Positions 17,748 through 27,599 of a stretch of DNA of 64,000 nucleotides are shown one piece after another. The notes beneath the pieces are model-generated. The model was given only the letters and a program-made list of their open reading frames with translations. It had not been told where the DNA came from and searched no databases. The position numbers and the translations under genes are program-made. Each line of letters opens with the position of its first letter. Position 1 is the stretch's first letter. The DNA comes from Rubripirellula lacrimiformis (GTDB lineage: Bacteria > Planctomycetota > Planctomycetia > Pirellulales > Pirellulaceae). The DNA is taken from assembly GCF_007741535.1 (NCBI RefSeq), contig NZ_CP036525.1:7874001-7938000 (forward strand), read 5' to 3'.

Positions 17748-19352
17748 ATGAAAAAAGAAATGCTGATCAATGTGCTGCAGCCAGAAGAATGCCGCATTGC
17801 AGTCTTAGAAAATGACCGGCTAGACGAACTGTACATGGAACGCAAAAGCGTCGAAGCGTTCGCCGGAAACATTTACCGTGGCAAGATCGTCAACCTGGAA
17901 CCCAGCATCCAAGCGGCCTTTGTCGACTTTGGTGTCGGACGAAACGGATTCCTGCACATCAGTGACGTCGAACCACAGTACTTTCGCCAAGGTGGATACG
18001 ACCCAGCCGAGGTGATGCGCGAATCCGACGAGATGGCCGAAGCGGCTGCGAAGCGGGCACGCGAATCCGGCCGTGGCAGCAAGCACGCATTCAAAGGCGG
18101 ACGCCCCCGCGTCAAACCACCGATCCAAGAAATCTTTCGCCGCGGCGACGAAGTCCTGGTCCAGGTCATCAAGGAAGGCATCGGAACCAAGGGACCAACC
18201 CTTAGCACCTACATTTCGATCCCGGGTCGTTACTTGGTACTGATGCCATCGCTTGCTCGCGTTGGTGTTAGCCGCAAGATCGAAGACGACGACGATCGCA
18301 AACGGCTGAAACGGTGTCTGTTGGCGTTGAACCCACCGAAGGGTCTGGGGTTCATCGTCCGTACCGCTGGGGCCGGCCGTAAAGAGAACGAACTGGAAAA
18401 CGATCTCGAGTACTTATTGCGTTTGTGGAAGTCGATCGTCAAACGAATCCAGACCTCCAACGAACCGGGCGTGATCTACGAAGAAAGTGATCTGATCATC
18501 CGTACGATTCGCGATATCTACAGCGATGACATCGATCAAATCTTGGTCGACGAACGGGAATCGTATGAAAAGGCGCGCGACTTTTTGAAGATGTGCATGC
18601 CACGAGTCGTTGATCGGTTGAAGTTCTATGACAGTGACGTGCCGTTGTTCCACAAGTACGACCTGGAACAAGAGATCGTGAAGATCAACCAACGCCAGGT
18701 TCAACTGAAAGACGGCGGATCCATCGTGATCGATCCGACCGAGGCTTTGGTCGCGATCGACGTCAACAGCGGCAATTTCCGCGGCAACGATTCGGCCGAA
18801 GAAAACGCATTCCGATTGAACATGGCGGCCGCCAAAGAAATCGCGAGACAACTACGACTGCGTGACCTGGGCGGCGTGATCGTCAACGATTTCATCGACA
18901 TGCGGAAAGAAAGTCATCGTCGCAAACTGGAACGCACTCTACGCGACGCGATGGCCAACGACCGAGCCCGAACGAAGATCCTGCGAACCAGCCCGTTCGG
19001 TTTGATCGAGATGACTCGTCAACGAATTCGTCCGAGTCTGAAACGCAGCATCTACAACGATTGCCCGTGCTGTGAAGGACGTGGCTTGGTGAAGACGGCT
19101 GAAAGCATGTCGATCGAAGTCATCCGGACGCTGGCGTTGGCATCCAAGAATTCGCACATCGAACGTGTCACCATCCGCGTCAACGATCACGTTGCCGCTC
19201 ACCTGAACAACCGCAAACGTCGCGACGTGATGCAGTTGGAAGACACCGGCAAGATGTCCGTCCAAATTCTTGGCAGCGAAGCCCTGTATCCAGAACACCT
19301 GGAACTGGATTGCCGCGACAAGAACGGCGAACGAGTCGAGATCGATTCCTAG
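17748..19352 (+). CDS. Rne/Rng family endoribonuclease (RNase E/G)
   Basis: A 534-aa ribonuclease that cuts single-stranded RNA in mRNA decay and rRNA maturation. I choose ATG 17748 (MKKEMLINVLQPEECR) because AAGAGGTG lies about 10 bases upstream; an upstream GTG at 17685 is less likely. Domains in order: RNase H-like start and S1 domain, in which about 50 residues rich in Glu and Lys/Arg (around ESDEMAEAAAKRARESGRG) interrupt the fold; the catalytic DNase I-like segment with IDVNSGNFRGN and GGVIVNDFIDM; and the zinc-link CPCCEGRG. The long C-terminal degradosome scaffold of E. coli RNase E is absent, so the protein resembles RNase G in length. The DUF2344 gene lies upstream. Confidence 0.93.
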   Translation: MKKEMLINVLQPEECRIAVLENDRLDELYMERKSVEAFAGNIYRGKIVNLEPSIQAAFVDFGVGRNGFLHISDVEPQYFRQGGYDPAEVMRESDEMAEAAAKRARESGRGSKHAFKGGRPRVKPPIQEIFRRGDEVLVQVIKEGIGTKGPTLSTYISIPGRYLVLMPSLARVGVSRKIEDDDDRKRLKRCLLALNPPKGLGFIVRTAGAGRKENELENDLEYLLRLWKSIVKRIQTSNEPGVIYEESDLIIRTIRDIYSDDIDQILVDERESYEKARDFLKMCMPRVVDRLKFYDSDVPLFHKYDLEQEIVKINQRQVQLKDGGSIVIDPTEALVAIDVNSGNFRGNDSAEENAFRLNMAAAKEIARQLRLRDLGGVIVNDFIDMRKESHRRKLERTLRDAMANDRARTKILRTSPFGLIEMTRQRIRPSLKRSIYNDCPCCEGRGLVKTAESMSIEVIRTLALASKNSHIERVTIRVNDHVAAHLNNRKRRDVMQLEDTGKMSVQILGSEALYPEHLELDCRDKNGERVEIDS

Positions 19353-19394
19353 TATTCCGTCTCAACGGAACGTTGGGATCCATACGCAGCGGAA

Positions 19395-19640
19395 GCCGTT
19401 GACGGCTTGTCGATTGAGTGAGCCGCGATCGCGTGAGCGGCCGGGAATCCCCCGCAAATGCCCTTGGCCTCACGGCCAGCGGCTCACCATTGCCGTTAAC
19501 AGCTTGTCGATTGAATGAGCCGTGATCGCGTGAGCGGCCGGGAATCCTCCGCAAATGCCCGTGGCCTCACGGCCAGCGGCTCACCATTGCCGTTGAAAGC
19601 TTGTCGATGAATGAGCCGCTAGGCGATAGCCTCGGTTACC
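19395..19640. repeat. Tandem 97-bp repeat (two full units plus a partial third)
   Basis: Units begin at GCCGTT at 19395, 19492 and 19589, exactly 97 bases apart. Units one and two are nearly identical; the third keeps only its first 30 bases or so and then diverges. Each unit contains TGAGCCGnGATCGCGTGAGC followed by CGGCCGGGAATC and, later, GGCCTCACGGCCAGCGGCTC, whose ends can pair (TGAGCCG with CGGCTCA). A half-copy occurs at 36128-36180, so this is a dispersed family. It lies in the roughly 440-base gap between the RNase E/G gene and pdxJ; no other gene is seen in that gap. Confidence 0.85.
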
Positions 19641-19797
19641 TCACATAGGAACCGCGGCCATCGCCCCAGCGGATAAAATTGGAACTAGAAACTGGACTCA
19701 ATCGACAAACTTTTGACGAGTTCCGCGAATCGAAAATCCAGGTGCTTCTGCCTCCCCTCTTTTATCCCTAGTTCTCCACCACTGCTGACTTGGTCCT

Positions 19798-20520
19798 ATG
19801 ATTGAACTTGGCGTCAACATTGATCACGTTGCGACCGTCCGCCAGGCGCGTCGCACCTTCGAGCCCGACCCTGTGATTGCGGCTGCATTGGCAGAGCAGG
19901 GCGGGGCGGACGGAATCACGTTTCACCTGCGCGAAGACCGGCGTCACATCCAAGATCGTGACGTTGAATTGTTGAAGCGAACGGTGACCGTGAAGACCAA
20001 TATGGAAATCGCGTGTGCCGAAGACGTGGTCACAATCTGTTGCCAGACAAAGCCCGATTGGGGACTGCTGGTGCCTGAAAGCCGGCAAGAGGTGACCACC
20101 GAAGGCGGCTTGGATGTCGTCGGCGATACCGGCCGAGCCAAGGCGGCGGTGGCACGACTGAAGGACGCCGGCATTCTGGTCAGCCTGTTCATCGATCCCG
20201 ATCCGGACCAAATTCGGGCATCGGCGGAAATGGGTGTGGATGCGGTCGAACTGCATACCGGACCGTACGCGATCGCTCGCCGCGACGACCAGAAACGCGA
20301 ACTGGAACGCCTAGCCGAATCGGGCGAATTGGCGACCAGCCTGGGCATGCGTTTGCACGCCGGGCACGGGCTGAACTACACCAATGTCCGCGACGTCGCC
20401 AAGATCCCCGACATGATCGAATTGAACATCGGGCATTCCATCGTCAGCCGCGCGGTGATGGTGGGCATGAAAGAAGCCGTCGCCGAGATGCGACGAATTT
20501 TGGACCTTTGCTCGCCGTGA
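19798..20520 (+). CDS. pdxJ: Pyridoxine 5'-phosphate synthase
   Basis: A 240-aa cytoplasmic enzyme of vitamin B6 synthesis that condenses 1-deoxyxylulose 5-phosphate with 3-amino-2-oxopropyl phosphate. Length and sequence fit the family closely: [18 protein letters not shown] at the N-terminus, [24 protein letters not shown], the helix-strand [19 protein letters not shown] and the phosphate/loop motif [11 protein letters not shown]. No partner gene of the pathway (pdxA) is nearby. The following cytochrome gene starts 53 bases downstream and may be cotranscribed without functional relation. Confidence 0.96.
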   Translation: MIELGVNIDHVATVRQARRTFEPDPVIAAALAEQGGADGITFHLREDRRHIQDRDVELLKRTVTVKTNMEIACAEDVVTICCQTKPDWGLLVPESRQEVTTEGGLDVVGDTGRAKAAVARLKDAGILVSLFIDPDPDQIRASAEMGVDAVELHTGPYAIARRDDQKRELERLAESGELATSLGMRLHAGHGLNYTNVRDVAKIPDMIELNIGHSIVSRAVMVGMKEAVAEMRRILDLCSP

Positions 20521-20573
20521 ACTAGAATGGTGTGACCGTGTTCTTCGAAGTTCGTCCGTTTTAGGAATTCAGC

Positions 20574-21551
20574 ATGTTGGCTTGGAAGCAGACCGCTCGC
20601 CGATCGGTCGTGGCATGCTGTTTTGCTTCGACGCTTGCCACCACAACGATGGTTGCACCGATGGGCACCTATGCCGACGAACGCCGGGCGCCGCCACCTA
20701 AGGTTTCAGGCGACCAGCTTCGTGGGATCTTCTTTGACGACATGGGGCAAGCGATCCGAGGCCAGCGACCATCGCTTTCGTCATTGCGAGCGGCCGCCAA
20801 ATTGCAGGCCGCGCCGAGCAAAGACGGATCTTCCTCCAGTACCGCCAAGGCCGATGCCAACGGCGGCTGGGGAAAACTGATTTCGCCGACTTCGATCGAA
20901 GATGAAATCAAACGAGTTCGGCTGCGCTTCGATGCGACCATCACTACCCCCGGCGCGTTCAACAGCGGTGGCTACCAAGACGCCCGACTGGACCTGACGA
21001 TCCTAGCTACGCTATTCGCCGTGATCGTCGAACACCCCGGCGACGTCCGGTGGAAAGACGAATCGGCTGCCGCTAGAGACCTGCTGGCACGGACGGCGTT
21101 CAATTGCAAAGCTGGGTCGACCCAGGTTTACAACGAAGCCAAGCTTCGCAAAGCCGACTTGCAAGACCTGGTTTCCGGGGCAGGGCTGACCGCGCGAGAC
21201 GCGGCCCCCGAGAACACTTGGTCCGACATCGCCGACCGATCGCCGTTGATGGAATACGCCGAACGGCTGGTCGAATCGCTGGAAGACCATAGCCAAGACG
21301 TGGCGGCGGTCGAACAGAACGCCGACGCCATCAAACGTGATGCCGAATTGCTGTCGACCTTGGGGGAAGTGCTGACCAAGGAAGGCATGGACGAAGCCGA
21401 CGACCAAGACTACGTCAAACTGAGCCACGAAATGATGGGCGATACCAGCAAAGTCGTCGCCGCTATCGAACGTCGCGACTTCGAAGCGGCTCGCAGCAGT
21501 GCCGCTGGGATCCGCCAACGCTGCGACGCTTGTCATGAACAGTATCGATAA
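20574..21551 (+). CDS. Exported cytochrome with C-terminal CxxCH haem motif (cytochrome c'-like)
   Basis: A 325-aa protein with a signal peptide (hydrophobic stretch to about residue 35, cut near GTYADE). A single haem c motif, CDACH, lies seven residues from the C-terminus (RQRCDACHEQYR), which is the position found in cytochrome c' four-helix proteins. The preceding region is mostly helical. Residues about 75-105 are Ser/Ala/Lys-rich and probably a linker. A role in periplasmic electron transfer or gas binding is inferred from the motif only. Confidence 0.75.
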   Translation: MLAWKQTARRSVVACCFASTLATTTMVAPMGTYADERRAPPPKVSGDQLRGIFFDDMGQAIRGQRPSLSSLRAAAKLQAAPSKDGSSSSTAKADANGGWGKLISPTSIEDEIKRVRLRFDATITTPGAFNSGGYQDARLDLTILATLFAVIVEHPGDVRWKDESAAARDLLARTAFNCKAGSTQVYNEAKLRKADLQDLVSGAGLTARDAAPENTWSDIADRSPLMEYAERLVESLEDHSQDVAAVEQNADAIKRDAELLSTLGEVLTKEGMDEADDQDYVKLSHEMMGDTSKVVAAIERRDFEAARSSAAGIRQRCDACHEQYR

Positions 21552-21663
21552 GGTCGGCTCGGCCAAGTAGAATGGACGACGTAGCATCGGCGCCGCACCA
21601 TTGCAGTCCCTTTTTGCTGATCCGACACCCCCACTTCGATCCTCTTGCCGCCTGCACCCGTCC

Positions 21664-22551
21664 ATGCCGATCCGAGTCAAATGTCAGTGCGGTAAAGCCC
21701 TGAATGTCCCCGACACAGCGGCCGGCAAAGCGGTCAAGTGCCCCGGCTGTGCCACCGTCATCCGCGTTCCATCTGCCACTGCCCAGGGTGGAAATGGTCA
21801 GGGTGGAAATGGTCAGGGTGGCAAAGCTCCGGCCGGCGGCGTCAAGCGATCGGCCCCTCAACCGGGCGGTGCCAAACCGGCGGGCAAACCAGCGCCACGT
21901 CCGGCAGCCCCCCAAATCCCTGCTGCCCAACAGCCGGGGATGATGGACGAGATGTTCGACGAAGAGGGCTTTTCGGCCCAGGTCGCTCAGATCTGTCCCA
22001 ACTGCCGATCGGAAATGGCAGCCGGATCGGTGCTGTGTACCAAGTGTGGATTCAACAAAGAATCGGGCGCTCGTCTGGAAGGCCACAAGACGGCCGGCGT
22101 CGACATCAGCCACGGAACCCTGGCACTGCAAAAAGCCAAGGCTGACATGGCGAAAGCGGCCGCACTGGACAAAGCGGTTCTGGACGGCTCCGGCATGCCA
22201 TGGTGGATGCTGTCGCTAGTCCTGTTCATGATCGTCAGCGGGTTAAGCATCGCGGTTTTGGCCGTCAACGCGTCGCGCCGCATCGACGAATCGATCTCGT
22301 TCAATCCGATGCAAACGTTTCTGATGCTTTGCGGCGTCGCCTTCTATCTGGCGTCCCAGGGCGCCTACCTGATGATCGTCGTGCACGCTTTCAAGCAAGA
22401 GATCGTCAAAGGCTTGCTGACCCTGTTCGTTCCGTTCTACGTGATCTATCACGTTTTCAAGAACGGACGCGAAACCTGGAAGTACTTAGTCGGTAGCATC
22501 ATCCTGGGCGGCATCTCCGCTGCCTTCCTGATCGCGTCGGTGGGTGCCTGA
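21664..22551 (+). CDS. Zinc-ribbon membrane protein of unknown function
   Basis: A 295-aa protein started at ATG 21664 (MPIRVKCQCGKALNVPD) because this places the first zinc ribbon at the very N-terminus. Two Cys-pair modules are visible: CQCGKAL...VKCPGC at the N-terminus and ICPNC...VLCTKCGFN near the middle, joined by a Gly/Pro/Ala-rich linker with the repeat GQGGN. The C-terminal part has three or more hydrophobic helices (MLSLVLFMIVSGLSIAVLAV, a second at about FLMLCGVAFYLA, and a last one to the end). This zinc-ribbon plus membrane layout is common among planctomycete proteins of unknown role. Confidence 0.75.
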   Translation: MPIRVKCQCGKALNVPDTAAGKAVKCPGCATVIRVPSATAQGGNGQGGNGQGGKAPAGGVKRSAPQPGGAKPAGKPAPRPAAPQIPAAQQPGMMDEMFDEEGFSAQVAQICPNCRSEMAAGSVLCTKCGFNKESGARLEGHKTAGVDISHGTLALQKAKADMAKAAALDKAVLDGSGMPWWMLSLVLFMIVSGLSIAVLAVNASRRIDESISFNPMQTFLMLCGVAFYLASQGAYLMIVVHAFKQEIVKGLLTLFVPFYVIYHVFKNGRETWKYLVGSIILGGISAAFLIASVGA

Positions 22552-22585
22552 CGCGACCAGTTGACCTTGGATGCTGGACCCGAGC

Positions 22586-23452
22586 TTACCAACCGTCGGG
22601 AAGCGTCGCGCTGGCTGGCATGACGGACGATGTCGGTCGGGCGGCTCGTTTCATCATCTGGATGTCAACCGATGGCGTTTCGTTGCTTCCAGCCACCATG
22701 GTTGCTGGAACCCCGGGCTTGCCGGGCACGTTGATCCCCGGCGCCCCTTCCGATTGGCCGGGAAGGCGACGTCGCGAGATGGTCGTGGTCGTCAATCCCG
22801 ACTTGGGTGTCACCTCGCCAGCCGCTTGCCGGAACTGGCGGTACTGAGGCGACATGCCGGCCAATTCGTCTTCGCGAGTCTTGGGCTCTGTCGTCCCGGG
22901 CAACTGAACCGTCGCCGGAATGCCTTGGATCAGCTTGCCTTCGACCGTTTTGAACGACGTCACCAACGACACCCGTCGCTGGGACCCGCCAATCGCGTCC
23001 CACGGGATCCACACGCTGTACGATGCGCCAAGGTCAGTCTGGCTAAAGTGACGTGTGAACTGTTCGGGCGTGAACTCGAATCGCTTCGCGTTCTTGTCCG
23101 ATGGGTCTCCGGATTCGGATTTCGAATCGTCAAACCCATGCACGATCAACGTGCCTTCGACGGGGACAGCGCGTGACTTCTCGTCATAGAAGAAGACACG
23201 GCCACCGAAACCACGAGTCGGGGTTCGACCGGTTTGAACCAACGTATCCGGTGTCCAAGTCGCTGCCATCTTCGCAGGATTGGGATACGGTTCCGGCGGT
23301 TCATCCGCTTTGCCTTTGCCAACGAACGGCAATCGATCAAAGAACGAATCGTCGTTCTTGGCAGTCTTCTTGTTGAACGTCGTGCAGCCTACCGAACTGA
23401 TCGAAATCAGTACGGCGACCGAAGCGGCGAACTTACGTCGTGAGATACGCAT
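22586..23452 (-). CDS. Secretin-linked lipoprotein of unknown function
   Basis: A 288-aa protein with an N-terminal lipoprotein signal: MRISRRKFAASVAVLI followed by the lipobox SSVGC. I prefer ATG 23452 to the GTG directly before it. The mature part has no domain I recognise; it includes FGGRVFFYDEKSRAVPVEG and a predicted beta-strand segment ending WIPWDAIGG, then a disordered Pro/Gly-rich C-terminus. It lies 78 bases downstream of the 1263-aa secretin gene on the same strand, so a role as a secretin-associated lipoprotein (pilotin-like or accessory) is plausible but only inferred. Confidence 0.75.
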   Translation of the reverse strand: MRISRRKFAASVAVLISISSVGCTTFNKKTAKNDDSFFDRLPFVGKGKADEPPEPYPNPAKMAATWTPDTLVQTGRTPTRGFGGRVFFYDEKSRAVPVEGTLIVHGFDDSKSESGDPSDKNAKRFEFTPEQFTRHFSQTDLGASYSVWIPWDAIGGSQRRVSLVTSFKTVEGKLIQGIPATVQLPGTTEPKTREDELAGMSPQYRQFRQAAGEVTPKSGLTTTTISRRRLPGQSEGAPGINVPGKPGVPATMVAGSNETPSVDIQMMKRAARPTSSVMPASATLPDGW

Positions 23453-23530
23453 CACTGAATCCGTTCATGATGGGGTCAGAAACATGTCCGTTGGAACTGG
23501 CTGATACACGTGGCAATCGCTGCGGGGCGA

Positions 23531-26500
23531 TCACCGGCTGCCATTGATTCCACTGGACGCAGTGCCGATTCGGACGGGACGCGGACGATTGGCTGCACCC
23601 GAACGGAATTCAGGTTGCACTTGATCGACCCAGTTGACTTGACTTGCGGTACCGGCAGCGCCCATCGAAGCCGATGGAGTCGGCAACGATGTTGCTCCCG
23701 GCAAGGCTTGCGGGACAGCCGAAGCCCCCGGGACGCCTGGGGCCGCGGGCACGAATGCACCTGGGGCACTTAGACCGGAGCCGGCTGGGGCGATCGACGG
23801 TGCAGGTGTGACCATCGGCGAAGGCGTGATCGGTGTCGATCCCGCAGGCGCCCCGTACACACCGGGCTGGGCATACGGTTGGCTATAGATCGGCGTTCCC
23901 GTCGCACCCACGTCACCAGGGACCATCACGGATGGTGAATTCGGCATCCCACCATTGATCGGACCGAAGCTTGAATCGTAGATCGTAGGATCGCTGCCGG
24001 CGGGATACGAATCGTGAATGATCACTTCGTCCACGGTAGGCTGCAGGTCTGGATAGATGACCGCACCGGTGGTGGGTCCCCACAATCCGTAGCCACCGCT
24101 AAGCCCGACGTCACCATGGGCTTCGACCACGTCGGCCAAACACCAGCTCATGCGGCTCGATTCCACTTGCTTGACGTATTCCAGATCTTCTTCGCCGGTC
24201 ACCAACATCGGGGTCAGCACGACCAACAGTTCTTTCCGTGATTCGACTTCCTGTTCGTACTTGAACATGTATCCAAGGATTGGAATGTCCGCCAGGTAAG
24301 GCACGCGGCGACTGAAGTTCGAACGTTCTTTCTGAATCAATCCACCAAAGACAACCGTTTGACCGCTATAGGCGGCGACCACCGACTGGGCAGTCGTTCG
24401 CAGGATGTCGTCGATGATCACGACGGATCCGTCACCGGCGGGAATCGGCGTGCCGTTGTTGCTGTCACGAGCCGATCGAGTTGCGTCGACGTCCATCACG
24501 ATCAGTCCGTCCGACCCGACGCGAGGTCGAATCCGCAGGATCAAACCGACTTCGATGTCTTCGGTCGAAACCAAGGACCCCGAAACGTTCTGGGTGACGT
24601 CACGAATCCGAGCCACTTGACGCCCGACTTGGACAAAGCCTTCGGTGTTGTCGACCGTCATGATTTGCGGTCGGCTTAGAATCTGCAATCGATTGGCGTC
24701 TTGCAACGTTCGCAGCAACAGGCTGATCGAATCGCTGGCCGCACTGAGCACAAAGCCACCATATCCCAGTGCCGAGTTGGTCGTACCAACACCGAAGCTG
24801 GATACACCGCGGCCCGCGACATTGCCCTGCCCGAACGAATTCAGGTTCGGTTGCCCCACGTTATTGAAATTGTATCCAGGTGTGCTGGGTGGGGTGGCAC
24901 CGGGGAAAGCACCGGCAGCAACGCCACGGTCATAGACCAAGGAATCCTGCAGTCCGACTTCGCCACCGATTTCGAAGGCATCGTCCAACGCCACTTCGGC
25001 GATCAACACCTTGATCAAGACCATCGGTGGACGACGGTCCAAGCGATCCACCAGCCGACGGACATCTTCGTAAAGCCGTGGGGAAACACTTAGCAGGATG
25101 CTGTTGGTGACCGGTTCGGCCACGACGATCAAGTCACGATCGGGAAGATCGTAAGGGCCCAATCCCTGTTGGAACTGTTGGATCGTGTTGACGGTTTGCG
25201 TTCGTTGTTGAACGTACGAAGTCAGCGCGGTTGCGACGTCGGATGCCGCTTGGTGCCGCAACCAAATCACTTCGGTGATCCGTTCGGCAAAACCTTCGCT
25301 GTCCAAACGCAACAGGATGCTTTCGACCACTTCCAGGTCCGACGACGAACCGCTGGCAATGATGGCATTGGTACGCTGGTCGGTGCTGAATCGCAGCGGC
25401 ACAAGCGAATTGTCGCCACCCGCACTCGACGACGGCAATCCACCCAAGTTCCCTGCACCCACGCTGGTTCCGCTGGTCGCGGCTTCGTCACCGAACAGGT
25501 CCTGCAAGGCGGCGGTTAGCTGCAACGCGTCGCCGTTTTCGATCGTGAACACTTTGACCAACGATTCCACGCCGGGTGCACGGTCCAATTGGCGGATCAA
25601 TTCACCGATCAAAGCCATGCTGGCCGCGGGTGCCCGAACCACGATTGAGTTCGCACCGGTATCGGCTGTGATGACCGCACCTGCCAAGATCCCGGAATCC
25701 AACAGTTGGCTGTTCTCGGAATCGATACTAACGATCGAAAGGGTGGCCGATGGCCGGGTCATGTTATCGCTGCCGCCTTCGCCTTCGCCATTGATGGCTT
25801 CTTGAATGACCGGTGCCAAATCCTCGGCGACCGCATTGGACAGCGTGAAAATCTTGATCTGGTTTTGCGATGCCACTTGATGAACGTCTAGATCGTTGAT
25901 CAGCCGCGTGACCTCTTCCATGTCACGTGGTGCAGCACTGATGATCAATGAATTGGTTCGATAGTCAGCCAGCACGCGAACACGTGGGCCAACACCGGGA
26001 CGGTAATCGTCACCCGCACCGGGGCGATCGGCAAAGAAGCTTTGAATGGTTTGTTCGGCATCCACGGCGGATGCATTTTGCAATCGGAAGATCCGCAGTC
26101 GGCTGGTTTCGGAAACCGGTTGGTCGATTTTGACGATCAGGTCTTTCAGACTCTTGATGGCTTCGGCGCGTCCGATCAACAACAGGGCGTTGGGCGAATC
26201 CAACGATGTGATGCTGACTTCGCCTTGGCGAGCCGACAGCACGTCGGTGTAAAGCTGCTGCAACAAAGTCGCAACCGCGTTGCTATCGGCATGTTGCAGT
26301 TCGGCAACTTCGATTTCGGGTTTGGTGATTTCGCTTTGTTCTTCGATCTGCTTGATCACATCCATGACGCGTTGCACGTCTCGTTTGGCACCACGGATGA
26401 TGATCGTTCCCAATTCGGGAACAAACTGAATTTGCGTGTCGCCAATCACACCGGCGCCACCTTCCTCGGGGACCACTTCGACCGAGACATCCGCGGTCGC

Positions 26501-27322
26501 AGCACCACCGGCCTGTCCGCCGACGGCGGGTTGCTGGAAGACGGCGTTGCGGAACGGCGACCCAGCGGCGACCGGGGCTGCGGCGGCGGAATGGCTTTCC
26601 AGTTCCTTCAGCAACCGGATGGCTCGCTGCACGGGTGCCGGCTCGGCGTTCTTCAACCGCATCACATTGGTCACTTGATCGCCGCCTCGACGACTGTGAT
26701 CCAATGTCTCGATCATTTTTTCCCAACCAGCAATCGATGCGGTAGGTGCAACGACCGTGACGGAGTTATTGCGTCGGTCCACTTCGACCGTGGCACCACC
26801 AAGTGGCACGGCGGCCAACTGGAACGCGGCTCGTTCACCGTTTTGACTGGTCGTGACCGGAATCGGTGTGTCGGAAAGACCCTGCAGATCGTCCTCGAAC
26901 TCTCGCCAAGTGATCTGCTTGAACGCCACGCGAATCGGGCTTCGCCCTTCCGGGGACGCAGACTCTTCCATGTGCGACGCCAGCAACGATTGCACCTCGC
27001 GAGCAATGCTTTGCTGCATCGCTTCGGGTGCCATCACCACCAACTGCTTGTTTTTGACATCCGGTGCAATCTGCACCATCGGCGTTTCGCGGAACTGCAA
27101 GCTCAGCTTGGTCGCGATGGACTTCGCATGCTGTGGCGGAACCGCAAGCTTCCTCAGTTGAGGACGGCTTGCCGCATCCGTTGCCGGCAGTTGTGGCGTG
27201 TTTCCATACGATTGGGAGGCGCCCGCGGGTGCTAACGCAAGGGATTCTTGCGAGAACGCAGAGGGTGCGGAGCCAGCAAAGCCGGCTGACACCAAAAAGC
27301 TAATAGCAATGAAGCGGCGCAT
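23531..27322 (-). CDS. Large secretin-domain protein (GspD-like)
   Basis: A 1263-aa exported protein. Signal peptide: MRRFIAISFLVSAGFAGSAPSAFSQ. A long periplasmic region repeats the secretin N-domain (PF03958) several times, for example VFTIENGDALQLTAALQDLF and IFTLSNAVAEDLAPVIQEAI. The secretin core lies at about 870-1075 and ends with the conserved segment VPYLADIPILGYMFKYEQE and ELLVVLTPMLV. A C-terminal extension of about 160 residues is rich in Pro, Gly and Ala. The total exceeds a standard GspD (about 650 aa) nearly twofold because of extra N-domains and the tail. A lipoprotein gene follows it; no other secretion components are nearby, so the cargo and system are unknown. Confidence 0.88.
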   Translation of the reverse strand: MRRFIAISFLVSAGFAGSAPSAFSQESLALAPAGASQSYGNTPQLPATDAASRPQLRKLAVPPQHAKSIATKLSLQFRETPMVQIAPDVKNKQLVVMAPEAMQQSIAREVQSLLASHMEESASPEGRSPIRVAFKQITWREFEDDLQGLSDTPIPVTTSQNGERAAFQLAAVPLGGATVEVDRRNNSVTVVAPTASIAGWEKMIETLDHSRRGGDQVTNVMRLKNAEPAPVQRAIRLLKELESHSAAAAPVAAGSPFRNAVFQQPAVGGQAGGAATADVSVEVVPEEGGAGVIGDTQIQFVPELGTIIIRGAKRDVQRVMDVIKQIEEQSEITKPEIEVAELQHADSNAVATLLQQLYTDVLSARQGEVSITSLDSPNALLLIGRAEAIKSLKDLIVKIDQPVSETSRLRIFRLQNASAVDAEQTIQSFFADRPGAGDDYRPGVGPRVRVLADYRTNSLIISAAPRDMEEVTRLINDLDVHQVASQNQIKIFTLSNAVAEDLAPVIQEAINGEGEGGSDNMTRPSATLSIVSIDSENSQLLDSGILAGAVITADTGANSIVVRAPAASMALIGELIRQLDRAPGVESLVKVFTIENGDALQLTAALQDLFGDEAATSGTSVGAGNLGGLPSSSAGGDNSLVPLRFSTDQRTNAIIASGSSSDLEVVESILLRLDSEGFAERITEVIWLRHQAASDVATALTSYVQQRTQTVNTIQQFQQGLGPYDLPDRDLIVVAEPVTNSILLSVSPRLYEDVRRLVDRLDRRPPMVLIKVLIAEVALDDAFEIGGEVGLQDSLVYDRGVAAGAFPGATPPSTPGYNFNNVGQPNLNSFGQGNVAGRGVSSFGVGTTNSALGYGGFVLSAASDSISLLLRTLQDANRLQILSRPQIMTVDNTEGFVQVGRQVARIRDVTQNVSGSLVSTEDIEVGLILRIRPRVGSDGLIVMDVDATRSARDSNNGTPIPAGDGSVVIIDDILRTTAQSVVAAYSGQTVVFGGLIQKERSNFSRRVPYLADIPILGYMFKYEQEVESRKELLVVLTPMLVTGEEDLEYVKQVESSRMSWCLADVVEAHGDVGLSGGYGLWGPTTGAVIYPDLQPTVDEVIIHDSYPAGSDPTIYDSSFGPINGGMPNSPSVMVPGDVGATGTPIYSQPYAQPGVYGAPAGSTPITPSPMVTPAPSIAPAGSGLSAPGAFVPAAPGVPGASAVPQALPGATSLPTPSASMGAAGTASQVNWVDQVQPEFRSGAANRPRPVRIGTASSGINGSR

Positions 27323-27599
27323 CCGCGTCCACCTTTACGACCAAGAGTAAATTGAACTCACATCATGCAGGCCTCCGAGAACGCTCGCCCGCATGTTCGG
27401 ATTCATCGTCGCAGGCGCCACAATCGCTACAGTCAAAATGATCCGTTCCACCGGATCCCCCCTGTTCTTTGGTGCCGTAGGGCCAGTCGCGACGGATTCC
27501 GCCTTGACGCGGGTACCTCCAATTGGCGACCGTCCGGTTCAAATGCCGGATTTCTTGAGCGAAACCGGTCAGAAATAGAAAGTTCAGAGGAGAATCCGC

